In this document: positions 12,593 to 22,122 of the stretch, in pieces | Layout: each line of letters starts with the position of its first letter | How positions within the stretch are numbered: the stretch's first letter is position 1 | From: Waltergamsia citrina | Lineage: Eukaryota; Ascomycota; Sordariomycetes; Hypocreales; Bionectriaceae | Assembly (NCBI GenBank): GCA_022814615.1 | Contig: JAKLNE010000014.1 | Span: 62,001 to 126,000 of the forward strand | Direction of reading: 5' to 3' | DNA: 64,000 nucleotides | Program-made: the position numbers and the translations under genes | Notes under the pieces: generated by a model | Database searches by the model: none | What the model saw: the letters and a program-made list of their open reading frames with translations, nothing else | Told to the model about the DNA's origin: nothing

Positions 12593-13753
12593 TGGAAAGT
12601 TCCTGATCGTGAAATGGTGTTAAAGTGCAGGCTTGGTCGCTGTGCTAAGTCGGTGTTCCATTAGGCAATCGATCATCTTTTAATAGTGAAGTACATCAAG
12701 ATTCCCGTGGTCAAACAATTCGTAATTGGTGGCTTTTCATTGGGCTTTCCAGCCATAGCCTCTTTGGGTTTACTCGGAATGTTTCCACGCGGCAGTGCCG
12801 CTATAACTGCCGCGCCGCGTAATCGGCCTACACTGCCCGCTCCGGAGTGGATCACGGTAATCGGACGTATCTCCCGTCTTGGCTACAGACGTTTCACTTA
12901 TACAACACTAACGACGGTCTTTATCGCGGGATCATCGACTTAGCCGCCATTCCAGTTTCTTAATTGGCGGTTAAAACTTAGAAAATCTGCTTTTGAGAAA
13001 TCTCAGAGCCAATGTGAACTATTCACCACCAGCCTAATAATGATTTATTGTGCATGCACGCCTAATTAGACCCTCGCTTTTGCAGTCCAGCTGATAAGTC
13101 TGCCTCTATTGAATAAACAATAGCAAATATCTTGCGACAGAATATCGCTTGCGCGTCCGCACTATAAGCATACTATACAAACTATTTTTGGCTGTATGCT
13201 AACATCTAGCTTCGTGGCAACCTTATTCTTCACCGGCTTCAGGTCCATATAAAAGTCCACTTATAACGATGCCGTGATAACCGGACCAGGATATCGACCC
13301 ACTCCACATTTTGCGATGAGAGAGGAGGTTGAGATGCGCATTGGCTTCAGGCCTGTCGCTTCTCAAGTCTAGACCCAAGATTGTCAGGCGATTAGATTGT
13401 TTACAGGAAGAGACGTCTACCGTGGTGGGTCAGGTTCTGCCGTGATTGACGCGTGCTCCTCCACATAATTAGTCCGTCCTATACCGTTTCCCGAATTAGT
13501 AACCGGTTTTGAAAGACCGGGGTGATGTCAAAGGAGAAGCCGCCGTTTCGAAACCTGAAATGTATTTTCGATGCGATGTTCAAGCCACATGTGCTGACGA
13601 CGACGGAACCTCAATCGCACTTTACTTCTCCTCCAGTTGGTCTCTGAAGACAGGATATACAAAAATATATAAAATTGACCACTGAGCACCTCACAAGACC
13701 AAAAAACTTACACAGTATTACCAAAATTCATACACTTGCTCATCTTTGACAAC
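12593..13753. other. Intergenic region between cation transporter and intradiol dioxygenase
   Basis: No coding ORF is supported. The right third is AT-rich and must hold the promoter of the dioxygenase, including a clear TATA-like box. The left end holds the promoter of the cation transporter. No repeat was recognised apart from short GC-rich palindromic patches near 12790-12820. Confidence 0.5.
13666..13674 (+). promoter_or_regulatory. TATA box of the intradiol dioxygenase gene
   Basis: TATATAAAA lies 80-88 bp upstream of the chosen start codon at 13754. That spacing leaves room for a short 5' leader. It is the strongest TATA match in this intergenic region. Confidence 0.55.
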
Positions 13754-14938
13754 ATGCATATTCGTCCCTCCTTCATTCTTCCAGCTCTACTGGGCCTGAC
13801 ACAGGCCCATCCGGGCCATGACTTAAGTCAGGAGATCGTTGAGCGACGAGAATTCCTCGCTTCTTCTCGTGCGACATCCCTTGACCACTGCGCCGATAAG
13901 CTCAGAGCCCGTGGCGTCGAAGCACGCAATATTGCTCGAAGGCTAGCAACTGTAGATGATGCTCGCGTTTCAAAGGGTCTTCGCCGCAGAGACCTGGACG
14001 ATGTGATCACCAAATCACACAACGAGACAGAAAAAGGATACACAGAGAACACACCGGCTGATATTCTATTCTCTGGCAATGCTTCCTGTATCCTGACTCC
14101 TGAAGTAACACAGGGCCCATACTGTAAGAGATTTTCTATCTTTCTTTCCAATATTTCGTTAAGACTAATACAATTAGATGTTGGCGGCGAATATGTCCGC
14201 AGGGAAATCACTGATACCCAAGAAGGTCTCGATACCATTCTTGACTACCAAGTCATCGATGTTGATACCTGCGAACCTGTCCCCAACGTCTACCTTGAGA
14301 TTTGGTATTGCAATTCCACCGGTGTTTACTCAGGCGTTGTGGCCAACGGCAACGGGAACTCTGATGATGAGTCTAATCTCAACGAGACATTCCTCCGTGG
14401 CATTCAACAGACAGACACGGATGGTGTCGCGCAGTTCAATGGCATATTTCCGGGCCATTACACAGGTCGTGCTACGCATATCCATGCTATGGTGCATACG
14501 AACGCCACCCTCCTTAAAAACCACACCTTGGGTAATGATATTTATGCCAGTCACATCGGCCAGGCGTTCTTCGACCAAGACCTCATCTCTGAAGTCGAGG
14601 AGCTCGCACCCTACAACACCAATACCCAAGAGCTCACTCAGAACTCCGAAGATAGCATTCTCGCTGAGGAAGCCAGCACAGATGGTGTTGACCCTTTCAT
14701 GAGCTACGTCTATCTTGGTGATACAGTTCACGACGGGCTGTTTGCCTGGTTGGCGTTTGGTATTAACACTACAGCCACGAGTCATGTTAGCCCCGCAGTG
14801 TTTTATTATGAAGGCGGCGGTGTAGAGAATCCTGATGCAGGTGGCGGTGGCCCTGGTGGCCCTCCCGGGGGAACCCCTCCGAGTGGTGAGAGTGGCTCAC
14901 CTGTTTCCACTGGATCCGCAAGCGAGACGTCCAACTAA
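13754..14938 (+). CDS. Secreted intradiol ring-cleavage dioxygenase
   Basis: Exons 13754-14123 and 14178-14938 give 376 residues. The 54-bp intron is a multiple of three without a stop, so unspliced RNA would read through. I chose the ATG at 13754 because it begins a signal peptide (MHIRPSF...TQAHPGHD); an upstream in-frame ATG (13736) would add six residues. Family signatures follow: TQGPYYVGGE, VDTCEPVPNVYLEIWYCNSTGVYSG, TDTDGVAQFNGIFPGHYTGRATHIH. Intradiol enzymes bind non-haem Fe(III) through two Tyr and two His; here these are probably the GPYY/GHY tyrosines and the RATHIHAMVH histidines. The reaction cleaves catechol-type rings between the hydroxyls. A secreted form suggests attack on lignin- or plant-phenolic-derived catechols outside the cell. 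The tail is Gly/Pro/Ser-rich and lacks an obvious GPI hydrophobic end. Confidence 0.9.
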   Translation: MHIRPSFILPALLGLTQAHPGHDLSQEIVERREFLASSRATSLDHCADKLRARGVEARNIARRLATVDDARVSKGLRRRDLDDVITKSHNETEKGYTENTPADILFSGNASCILTPEVTQGPYCKRFSIFLSNISLRLIQLDVGGEYVRREITDTQEGLDTILDYQVIDVDTCEPVPNVYLEIWYCNSTGVYSGVVANGNGNSDDESNLNETFLRGIQQTDTDGVAQFNGIFPGHYTGRATHIHAMVHTNATLLKNHTLGNDIYASHIGQAFFDQDLISEVEELAPYNTNTQELTQNSEDSILAEEASTDGVDPFMSYVYLGDTVHDGLFAWLAFGINTTATSHVSPAVFYYEGGGVENPDAGGGGPGGPPGGTPPSGESGSPVSTGSASETSN

Positions 14939-15702
14939 ACAGCTTCGGCCACTGGCTGAGTCGTTCTAAAAGGAAGCCTTTAGGTTGGGGTTTAGTAGGC
15001 GAAGCTGAGGACCATTCGTATTTGGGCTCTGCTATAGGAAACTTGTTGCCTCTTGCAAAGCTCAGAGAAGGTGCCCGGAGGCTCGTTAGACTATTACAAC
15101 TACTACTGAGAACATGCCGCAATGATGATACCTACTTACTATAAATATAAGTCAGATTTAGGTTCAACTATGGGAATGATTGCAGAAGTGACTTCAATCG
15201 TGCCGTTATTGCCCAAAGTGTACTTGGTAGTGTGTTTCCTTTTGTAGTCAAAGCGATATTAACTTCCCGGAACTTTCACGCCAATTTTGCTCTAATCGGG
15301 TATACGGACATTTTGTGAAATTTTCTAATACTTATTGAGTGATTATGATTCCTCCATCTCATATGACTTGTGATCGTTGTGTACCATCGCCACGTTGCCA
15401 TTGCGTGGGTAAACAAACGCTTACCCGGAGTCATCGGCGAAATACCAAGGCACTCCATATTGACCCAATCCTAAGCAAGAAAGATATGCTTTCTTCCCTT
15501 TTTTTCTCTCTTCTTTTTGCAGTTCCCTTTGATGTTGTCTTGACCCCAAGTGCATACACTGGGATTACTATCGACGAACAAAGTTGAGCGGCCTTTGTTT
15601 GAGACCAAAGGCTTAAGCGGTCTAGGGATGGAATCTTAGGACTTGTGACCGTCTTATATGACTCCGACATGAATGTGTGGATACAGTGGATTTTAATTGG
15701 AC
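14939..15702. other. Intergenic region
   Basis: Contains the 3' flank of the dioxygenase. No ORF resembles a protein I know until the kinase-like remnant at 15703. The missing front of that gene is not detectable here. Confidence 0.45.
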
Positions 15703-16039
15703 ATGTGGCGAGCGATTCTCGTTCCCTTCTACAAATCGTATAAGAAGCAGTATGCCTTGAAGTTCCCTGCGAGCGCGCCCGTAGAGGAGTGGGCAGATCG
15801 CAATAGGCTCTACAGAGTGTTCTCCCACTTTTCGTATGCGGCTCACTGGATCGGGACGGCAGTGGACCAGGTTGATGTGAGTCTCAGATTATTATTTTTC
15901 TGCGTTCTTTCTCAAAGAAATTAGAAAGAAACGTGTGATGCAGAGCATTCACCTTCACAGCACAGTCAAAGACATGCAGTACTTGGTTCGGAAGAATGCG
16001 CAGTTAGGCAAACCAGATGAGAACGATCTCCTCGACTGA
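15703..16039 (+). pseudogene. C-terminal remnant of a fructosamine/APH-type kinase-like gene
   Basis: Two possible exons (15703-15876 and 15944-16039) with good splice signals and matching phase would encode 89 residues. They contain FPASAPVEEWADRNRLYRV and, later, VKDMQYLVRK. This pattern resembles the C-terminal end of fungal protein-ribulosamine/fructosamine 3-kinase-like proteins, where an S/PxEPxExWxDRNxLY segment is followed by a closing helix with MxxLV. The ATP-binding and catalytic parts are absent, and no upstream exon could be found in the preceding 760 bp. The likeliest reading is a truncated gene relic. A short expressed protein cannot be excluded. The assignment rests on remembered motif resemblance only. 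Confidence 0.4.
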
Positions 16040-16757
16040 GAAGATATATGTCGCAGATAATCATCATTGAAAACAATATATAGCGTACAGTGATTTTACT
16101 TCGTCAAAAACTGCGAAGAGACATGTATAGTCAAAGGTGGAAATGTGATCTGCGACTCTGCCTGTTTGGTAGACGGAGATGACCTTGCGCAAGTTTGGTG
16201 TCTTCTCCAGAGTCACACGGCAATAACCCACAACATCTGTTACATATTTCGAAAAGTTTGTTCTCCTATTTTTTTTTCTCTCCCTATGTATTAGTGCACA
16301 TAAACTCTTGTGCTAGTTAGGAAAAGACTTCATACTCCCGCCCTACTCCCATTTTTACTTTAGGGTTGCACCCTCAGTTTAGTAGTTCCATGATTAATGC
16401 CAACGATCCCGTGCAAACTAGCCCACTAATCTAAGAATTTAAGACTTGCACGGCTGTTGACTGAGAACATCCGTCTTGATTTTACCGACCATGGACTAAT
16501 GTCGACCACTTGGTGCAGCCACTGAAAACCCATGCAAGGGTACAATGCAGCAGGGAAAAGTTGCCCCTCTTTAGGCATCACGCGAGAGCCAACTTCACGG
16601 TTATTCCAGTCTGCACCGGTGGACGGCCCCTCCCATCGTTGTGTCGACCAGGGGTCTCTCCGGGGCGTCACCGCTGCCCGCGCTCGGAAAGGTATAACCC
16701 GATTGTTGACCACTCCTCACACTTATTCCTCGAACCCGAATTCCTGGCCGTGGCACA
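16040..16757. other. Intergenic region and promoter of the DHA1 transporter
   Basis: No gene is supported. The short ORFs at the right end (from about 16510) overlap the transporter leader in other frames and look incidental. Confidence 0.45.
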
Positions 16758-18543
16758 ATGGAGATTCTCAACGTCGACGCTTCCAGTCCAGGGAGCGGTC
16801 CAAATAATCAACGAGACAGCAATGGGCCTAAAATCGAACTCGAACCCGAACCCGAAGTCCGGGAGGCGTCGGGACGGTCCGCTCCGTATACAGTCTTCGG
16901 AATCGGAGCTAGGCGGACGATCGTTGCATTGTGTGCGCTAGCAGGGTTTCTATCACCATTCAGCGCCTTCACGTATTTCCCTGCGCTCGAATACATGGCG
17001 GAAGATTTAGGTGTGTCTCTGCAACTTATGGACCTCACAATCACCATGTTCTTGGTGGTGCAGGGCATCATCCCCGCTATTCTCGGCGAAGTTGCCGACC
17101 AAGTTGGACGAAGACCGGTTTACATTTTGGTGCTGGTTGTGTACTGTGTGGCCTGTATACTGTTGACTGTTCAAGAGTCATACCCTGTTTTGATGGTGGG
17201 AAGAATGTTACAGAGCGCAGGAAGCTCTGGTAAGTGCACAGAAAACAGCCATGTAGGCATTATAGTATCCGTCTAACAGTACAACTACAGGAACTATCGC
17301 CCTTGGAGTTATGGTTGTCGCTGATTTAGCTCCACCACACAATCGTGGGAAGTATATGGGAGCGATGTTGTCGGGGTTCGTGTTTTGATAAGGTCAATGA
17401 GACGAGACGTTCAACGACTAATAATGTTCGTTTATTCAGGCCCAACTGCGGTCCGAGCCTGGGACCCATCGTCGGGGGTCTTCTAACAGAATTGGCTGAT
17501 TGGAAGTGGATTTTCACAATGCTAGCTGTGCTAGGCGGGACCTGCGTCGTCCCGATCGTCCTCATCTTTCCCGAGACATGTCGACACTGTGTTGGCAATG
17601 GAAGCTATCTCGCTGGAAAGTTGAACCAGCCGCTACTCCCTACACTGATCCCCAAGGATAGGGTCGCCGCGCCGGAAGATGCAAAACTCAATTATCAGTT
17701 TAGGAGCTTCCCGAATCCCCTCAAATGCTTGAAGATCTTGGCTTCTCGGCACGACTCGATACTGTTGACCTCAAATGCATTTTTCTACCTATCATACAGC
17801 TGTATTCAAGCCTGGCTTGCGTCGCTAACTATGAGACACTACGAACTTAACGCCCTCGAGGCCGGACTTTGTTATCTAGCATATGGGATTGCGTCCATAT
17901 CTTCGTCATACGCAGTTGGTATGTTCATCTTGTCCATCACACGAGCTGTTTTACTAAGAGTATGCGCGAAGGCAAAGTCCTGAACTGGGATTACCGAGCC
18001 ACCGCCAAGTTACAAGGCATAGTGATAAATGAAGAGGAGGGAGACGACCTAAGCGTTTTTCCAATCGAGAAGGCCCGACTTCGAAGCGTATGGTACTTTA
18101 TCATCGGTGCTGTCGGTGCCACGATTGGTTTTGGCTGGTCGATTGAGGCTGAAGTTCACCTTAGCTGTGCGCTTATCATGACTGCTATCTGTGGTATCTC
18201 CTTTACTGGTGTCTTCAACGTAAGTTTGTAACCCCAAAGATCTCATAGTGGACTGAAAACTAACACGAAGTCGCAGACATGCTTGACACTGAATGTCGAT
18301 CTTCATCCCACCGAAACGGGGCTTGCTAGTGTGGCTGCCAGCCTGACGAGATGCCTGGCTGCGGCTGTCGGAATCGGAGTCATGCAGCCACTTCTCGACT
18401 CGGTAGGCACCGGGTGGACATTTACTATTCTTGGTCTGATGAGCTCGCTCTCTGTTCCTATGCTACTATCACTGAGGCTCTTGGGCCCCAAGTGGCGGGG
18501 TTGTGAATGGGGAACCCCTCACTCCACTGACCAAAACTGCTGA
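16758..18543 (+). CDS. MFS multidrug-type (DHA1) transporter
   Basis: Five exons (16758-17229, 17291-17375, 17440-17918, 17972-18219, 18277-18543) give 516 residues. A hydrophilic N-terminus (EPEPE repeat) precedes twelve predicted membrane segments. Family marks include ADQVGRRPVY between TM2 and TM3, QSAGSSGTIALGVMVVAD in TM4, and GPNCGPSLGPIVGGLL, the antiporter-type motif C region of TM5. The long central loop contains DYRATAKLQG and FPIEKARLRS, typical of fungal DHA1 drug:H+ antiporters. The intron 3 acceptor was chosen at 17971 because it restores AVGKVLNWDYR; other AG sites break the frame. The role is probably export of toxic compounds or metabolites at the plasma membrane. The substrate is unknown. 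Confidence 0.88.
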
Positions 18544-19695
18544 GACACCTACACTTCGCATAGAAAGCACAAATCAATCTTAAGGAATGAACATACTTGA
18601 AAACAAAGGGTCAGTTTAGTGCTTTAAAGAGCTACTTTGCAAAGCATAATCGCACAGAGAAGAAGAGGGAAAGGGGGAAGGGGAGGGGGCACCAGCTTCT
18701 CTCCAAGCACTTCGCTTTCTATCCCGGCCCAATTCCGCCATCTGCAATTACCAATGGAAGGCTGACAGCACCTTTTAATTTGCAGTTCTATAATAAGTCT
18801 CTGACACCCACTGCGGTAATGTTGTAAAGCGGCAATTTCGTAATTGGTAGAGCAGCGGCGACATGTGCAAACTGACAAGCATGTCCGCAAACAACGTCGT
18901 ACGAATCAGATTGTATGCAAACACGACAATGAAAATCCATTGCAGGTCCAGCGGATCTGGACCGTCGTAAAGAATCCAGGCCTCCTTACATTGCCAGACT
19001 TTAAATGTCAATGGCACCCTTATACTTCTTCATCAGTTAAGGTCTATTCTAGTAATTGGGAATTTTTAAGTTCGTCAGAGTCTTTGTACAACTAGGTTGT
19101 TGCCACTGCTTATACAGTAAGATTGTCTGATCCGAGCAACCGCCCTGGCGCAGGAAGAGACCCGGATACTCAGATATTTATCACTCTATTGGGCTTTTTT
19201 TCTTGAGAGGCAACCACACTTTTTGAAACGATGAGTGCATAGGCACTGATTCTAATATTTTTCTATCCTGTTATTGACGGAATCGATGCCATCCCACTGT
19301 AGCCTCCGTCCTACAGCAGGCAGTCGGGGTCTTTTCGATATTCGGGGCACTTGTCAGCACCTGTCAGCCATGAAAGAGAGCCTAAGGCTAGTGGGCCGAT
19401 TCAGGGTTTGTGACACTGAGCAGGAAACAACTCCAGGCCTTTTGAGTGAAGACCGCACTACTCATGTGTTCGGCGCCAATATTGCTGGCTAGTTGGGCTT
19501 GTACAGCGACCAGTTGTCTTCGCCATGTTTGGGCTCCATTTGCTCTGTAAAATAGCTGCAAGTTCTCTGGGTACTGTAGCGTTCTGAAATATGCGTTGGA
19601 GTAAAGGTGTTGTTACTACCTGCTACTGAGTTGGGTTTCTATCCAATCGGTATAATAGTTTTGTGAAGTGACTAACATCAACTTATCGCTGTCCT
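18544..19695. other. Intergenic region between convergent genes
   Basis: This holds the 3' flanks of the DHA1 transporter and the membrane protein. No ORF is supported. A GA/GGGGA-rich patch occurs near 18655-18690. The remainder is unremarkable. Confidence 0.45.
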
Positions 19696-20772
19696 TTACA
19701 TTGGCGCCCAAAGTAGGGCAGCGACCACAGAAAGATGCCACAGCAGCTGCCAGCAAGCTAATCGATCGCCACGGGCCAGGTCGCGCCGTTTGCCCAGCAT
19801 CCAGACGCTCTCGCAACCCATCAACAGGGTCAGTCCAATAACCTTAAAGACAGGGAGAGACGAACACGGGCTCGTCAATAATTCCCAGCTGCAAAACATT
19901 GTCAATGTTAGACTCAGTATGGTGTACTGCACATTCGACAGTTCGACTCCGCTGCCATCCAATTTGGTCACTGATACTGAGAGGCCGCCATACTGTTGCA
20001 ACAACGCGCCCCAACGTCGCAGAAACTGTTTGACATCCTCGCGGTCCCTCATCGGCAAATACGATCGCCCCACCGTTACTCCTTCTTGGTAGCAGTTGTC
20101 GCTGTGGTGATAGCGCTGCATAACAGTGTTCAAGCCAGAGGCAACGAAGCCCAAGAGTACGGCGTGGACGACTAAGGACAGTCTCTCATCATGAACAGCT
20201 CTTGATACCAATGACGATCCGCCTGGGGGCAGCATGCGCCTCAACTGTAGCCCTGCGGCGACAGCGATGCGCGGCGTGCTAAAAACGACGAGAACGAGCA
20301 AAGAAATCCACACTATTGAATTCCAGATCCATACCATGGACTTCCAGAGACTTTCCAGGTTTGTGTCGGGCGGCGGGGGATTGCTAAGGTGGGTTTCAAT
20401 AATGTGGTGCGTGAAGCCGTTGATCACCGATGTGTACGCTATTGTGTAGTATGGTTCGGTCGGTGTCTCCCTCAATGCTGCCCATGTCTCTGTGGGTTGG
20501 GGACCGCCGGTTACGACGTAAGTAGAGAATAAGTACGCGATGGCCAAGCCTGCCAGTATTTGCAAGGCGTACTCGCCGATATGTATCGCCTCATTCCTTT
20601 GCCTGGGCCTTGGTGCCTCATGTTCTTGCGCTTGCTCTTCCGGGCGGTCCATATTGTGCAGATGCTGGTTCCGATTCGTGTGACTTTCCAGTTTCCAGTG
20701 AGGACTCATGGAGATATTTATCGGTTGATGAGCAGGCGTAGAGGGGGAGAAGAACGGGGACAAAAATGACAT
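19696..20772 (-). CDS. Uncharacterised multi-pass membrane protein
   Basis: A single uninterrupted ORF of 358 codons. The first 60 residues are polar, with many His, Gln, Pro and charged residues. Hydrophobic segments follow at about 66-88 (ILAGLAIAYLFSTYVV), 145-167 (MVWIWNSIVWISLLVLVVF), 198-217, 280-298, 305-322 and 338-356, suggesting a membrane protein with about six passes. I recognise no family. The first ATG (20772) lies only 20 bp from the edge of a transposon-like element; in-frame ATGs at residues 22 and 41 are alternatives and may be the real starts. The ORF is long and the hydrophobic pattern is coherent, so I think it is a real gene. Its promoter must lie within or across the element. 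Confidence 0.65.
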   Translation of the reverse strand: MSFLSPFFSPSTPAHQPINISMSPHWKLESHTNRNQHLHNMDRPEEQAQEHEAPRPRQRNEAIHIGEYALQILAGLAIAYLFSTYVVTGGPQPTETWAALRETPTEPYYTIAYTSVINGFTHHIIETHLSNPPPPDTNLESLWKSMVWIWNSIVWISLLVLVVFSTPRIAVAAGLQLRRMLPPGGSSLVSRAVHDERLSLVVHAVLLGFVASGLNTVMQRYHHSDNCYQEGVTVGRSYLPMRDREDVKQFLRRWGALLQQYGGLSVSVTKLDGSGVELSNVQYTILSLTLTMFCSWELLTSPCSSLPVFKVIGLTLLMGCESVWMLGKRRDLARGDRLACWQLLWHLSVVAALLWAPM

Positions 20773-20791
20773 GGGTTACCCTGGATGATTA

Positions 20792-20823
20792 CGGGCGACT
20801 ATAGGCGCCACTCCGCCAAAACT
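20792..20823 (+). repeat. Left terminal inverted repeat
   Basis: 32 bp, identical in reverse complement to 21490-21521. Similarity continues imperfectly for a few bases inside (TGCC versus TACC). Confidence 0.95.
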
Positions 20824-20947
20824 GCCTAAACCTGTTTTTGACCACAATTGACCTAATAGGGCCACACCCTATCATTTTTTAAACATTAGGGTTTGACTAA
20901 CCCTAACCCTCAGATCTAACCCCTGTAATCTAGCCCTAACCCTAGGG

Positions 20948-21349
20948 TGCCCGCTACAGCGACTGCTAGGTGCCCGCTACAGTGACTGCTAGATACCTAC
21001 TATAGCGACCGCTAGGTGCCCGCTATAGCGACCGCTAGGTGCCCGCTACAGCGACCGCTAGGTGCCCGCTACAGCGACCGCTAGGTGCCCGCTATAACGA
21101 CTGCTAGGTACCCGCTACAGTGATTGCTAGATACCTACTACAGTGACCGCTAGGTGCCCGCTATAGCGACCGCTAGGTGCCCGCTATAGCGACCGCTAGG
21201 TGCCTGCTACAGCGACCGCTAGGTGCCTGCTATAACGACTGCTAGGTACCCGCTACAATGACTGCTAGATACTTGCTATAGTGATTGCTAGATGCCCGCT
21301 ATAGTGGCTGCTAGATATTTGCTATAGTGATCGCTAGGTGCTCGCTAGG
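20948..21349. repeat. 23-bp minisatellite with six-unit higher-order period
   Basis: Seventeen full 23-bp units (base form TGCCCGCTAYAGCGACYGCTAGG) run from 20948 to 21338, followed by an 11-bp partial unit. Nearly all differences between units are C/T or G/A transitions. Units 1, 7 and 13 share one variant pattern, 2, 8 and 14 another, and 3, 9 and 15 a third, so a 138-bp block of six units appears to have been duplicated. Several units contain the 10-bp palindrome CGCTATAGCG. Confidence 0.93.
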
Positions 21350-21489
21350 TAGTAGCATTAGGGTTAGGGTTATGATGTCATAGGCCTCTATAACCCTAAG
21401 ATCAAACCCCTGTAACCCTAAATAATAGGGTTAACTCCACTAGACTTATCTAGGTAACTACCCCCTAGGGTGACAATAGTCCCTTGGGT

Positions 21490-21521
21490 AGTTTTGGCGG
21501 AGTGGCGCCTATAGTCGCCCG
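21490..21521 (-). repeat. Right terminal inverted repeat
   Basis: Reverse-complement partner of 20792-20823, followed by the TA at 21522-21523. Confidence 0.95.
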
Positions 21522-21523
21522 TA

Positions 21524-22122
21524 GATGATGACCATGGGTAGCGTCTTACCTCAGCTCCTTGGATTCAGAGTGTCGATCTTCATCCCACGTAACCGAGCGT
21601 TTTGAAACAAAGACAAGTTCATCGCGGTCATGTCTTCCCAGATGATTAGTGTGATGACCTCTGCTTCGCGGGTTCTGTGAGATACGAAGACTATATTATC
21701 TAGTCTTTTAACGTCGGCTTTGCTGAGATATACACGAAAATTTTCCGAGACGTATCCACCATAACGCATATACCCGAATGTCAGTCTTGGTGTTCTTGAT
21801 TAAGTTGAAAATGCCAACCCTTGAATTCATCGACGAGCAAGGGATTCGGAGCTTTTCTCTTATGATAATACCTGCCTCTTATGACAATGGATCGATCGTC
21901 ATTGCCTAATGTGGCATGTCTCTGGGGTCATTCTGGGGATTCCGACCATCCTTCGGAGTCTCCAGTCCTCTTTGCATCTAAGGCGAGTTTCGGCTTCCGG
22001 AAACAAAGAGGACTGGAGGCCTGATGTCAGACCGGCTTGGCAACTATCCATGCCAGCCAACCATGCTGTAGACACAGCCTCGATTGAGTTACTTGAGGGC
22101 AACCGTAGGTCAATTCAGCAGC
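21524..22122. other. Intergenic region with a 15-bp perfect inverted repeat
   Basis: No gene is supported. An inverted repeat, CTCCAGTCCTCTTTG at 21960-21974 and its complement at 22004-22018, could form a stem with a 29-nt loop. It lies about 100 bp upstream of the broken oxidoreductase gene. Confidence 0.5.

Larger units (their letters stand above)
20792..21521. mobile_element. MITE-like TIR element (730 bp) with internal minisatellite
   Basis: Perfect 32-bp terminal inverted repeats (20792-20823 and 21490-21521, beginning CGGGCGACTATAGG) bound the element. A TA dinucleotide sits directly outside each end (20790-20791 and 21522-21523), as expected for the TA target duplication of Tc1/mariner/pogo-type transposition. 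There is no transposase ORF, so it would have to be mobilised in trans. Inside are telomere-like TTAGGG/CCCTAA motifs on both flanks and, between them, about 17.5 copies of a 23-bp repeat. The inverted ends do not match the mimp TIR sequence as I remember it. The structure is directly visible; the superfamily assignment is inference from the TA duplication. Confidence 0.85.

Noticed and set aside
7188..18543. Secondary-metabolite gene cluster
   Set aside because: P450, MFS and dioxygenase genes are present, but no backbone enzyme or pathway regulator is found in or next to the block.
18830..18880. Possible tRNA D-arm (TAATTGGTAGAGC)
   Set aside because: No pairing D-stem, anticodon arm or T-arm at the required spacing.
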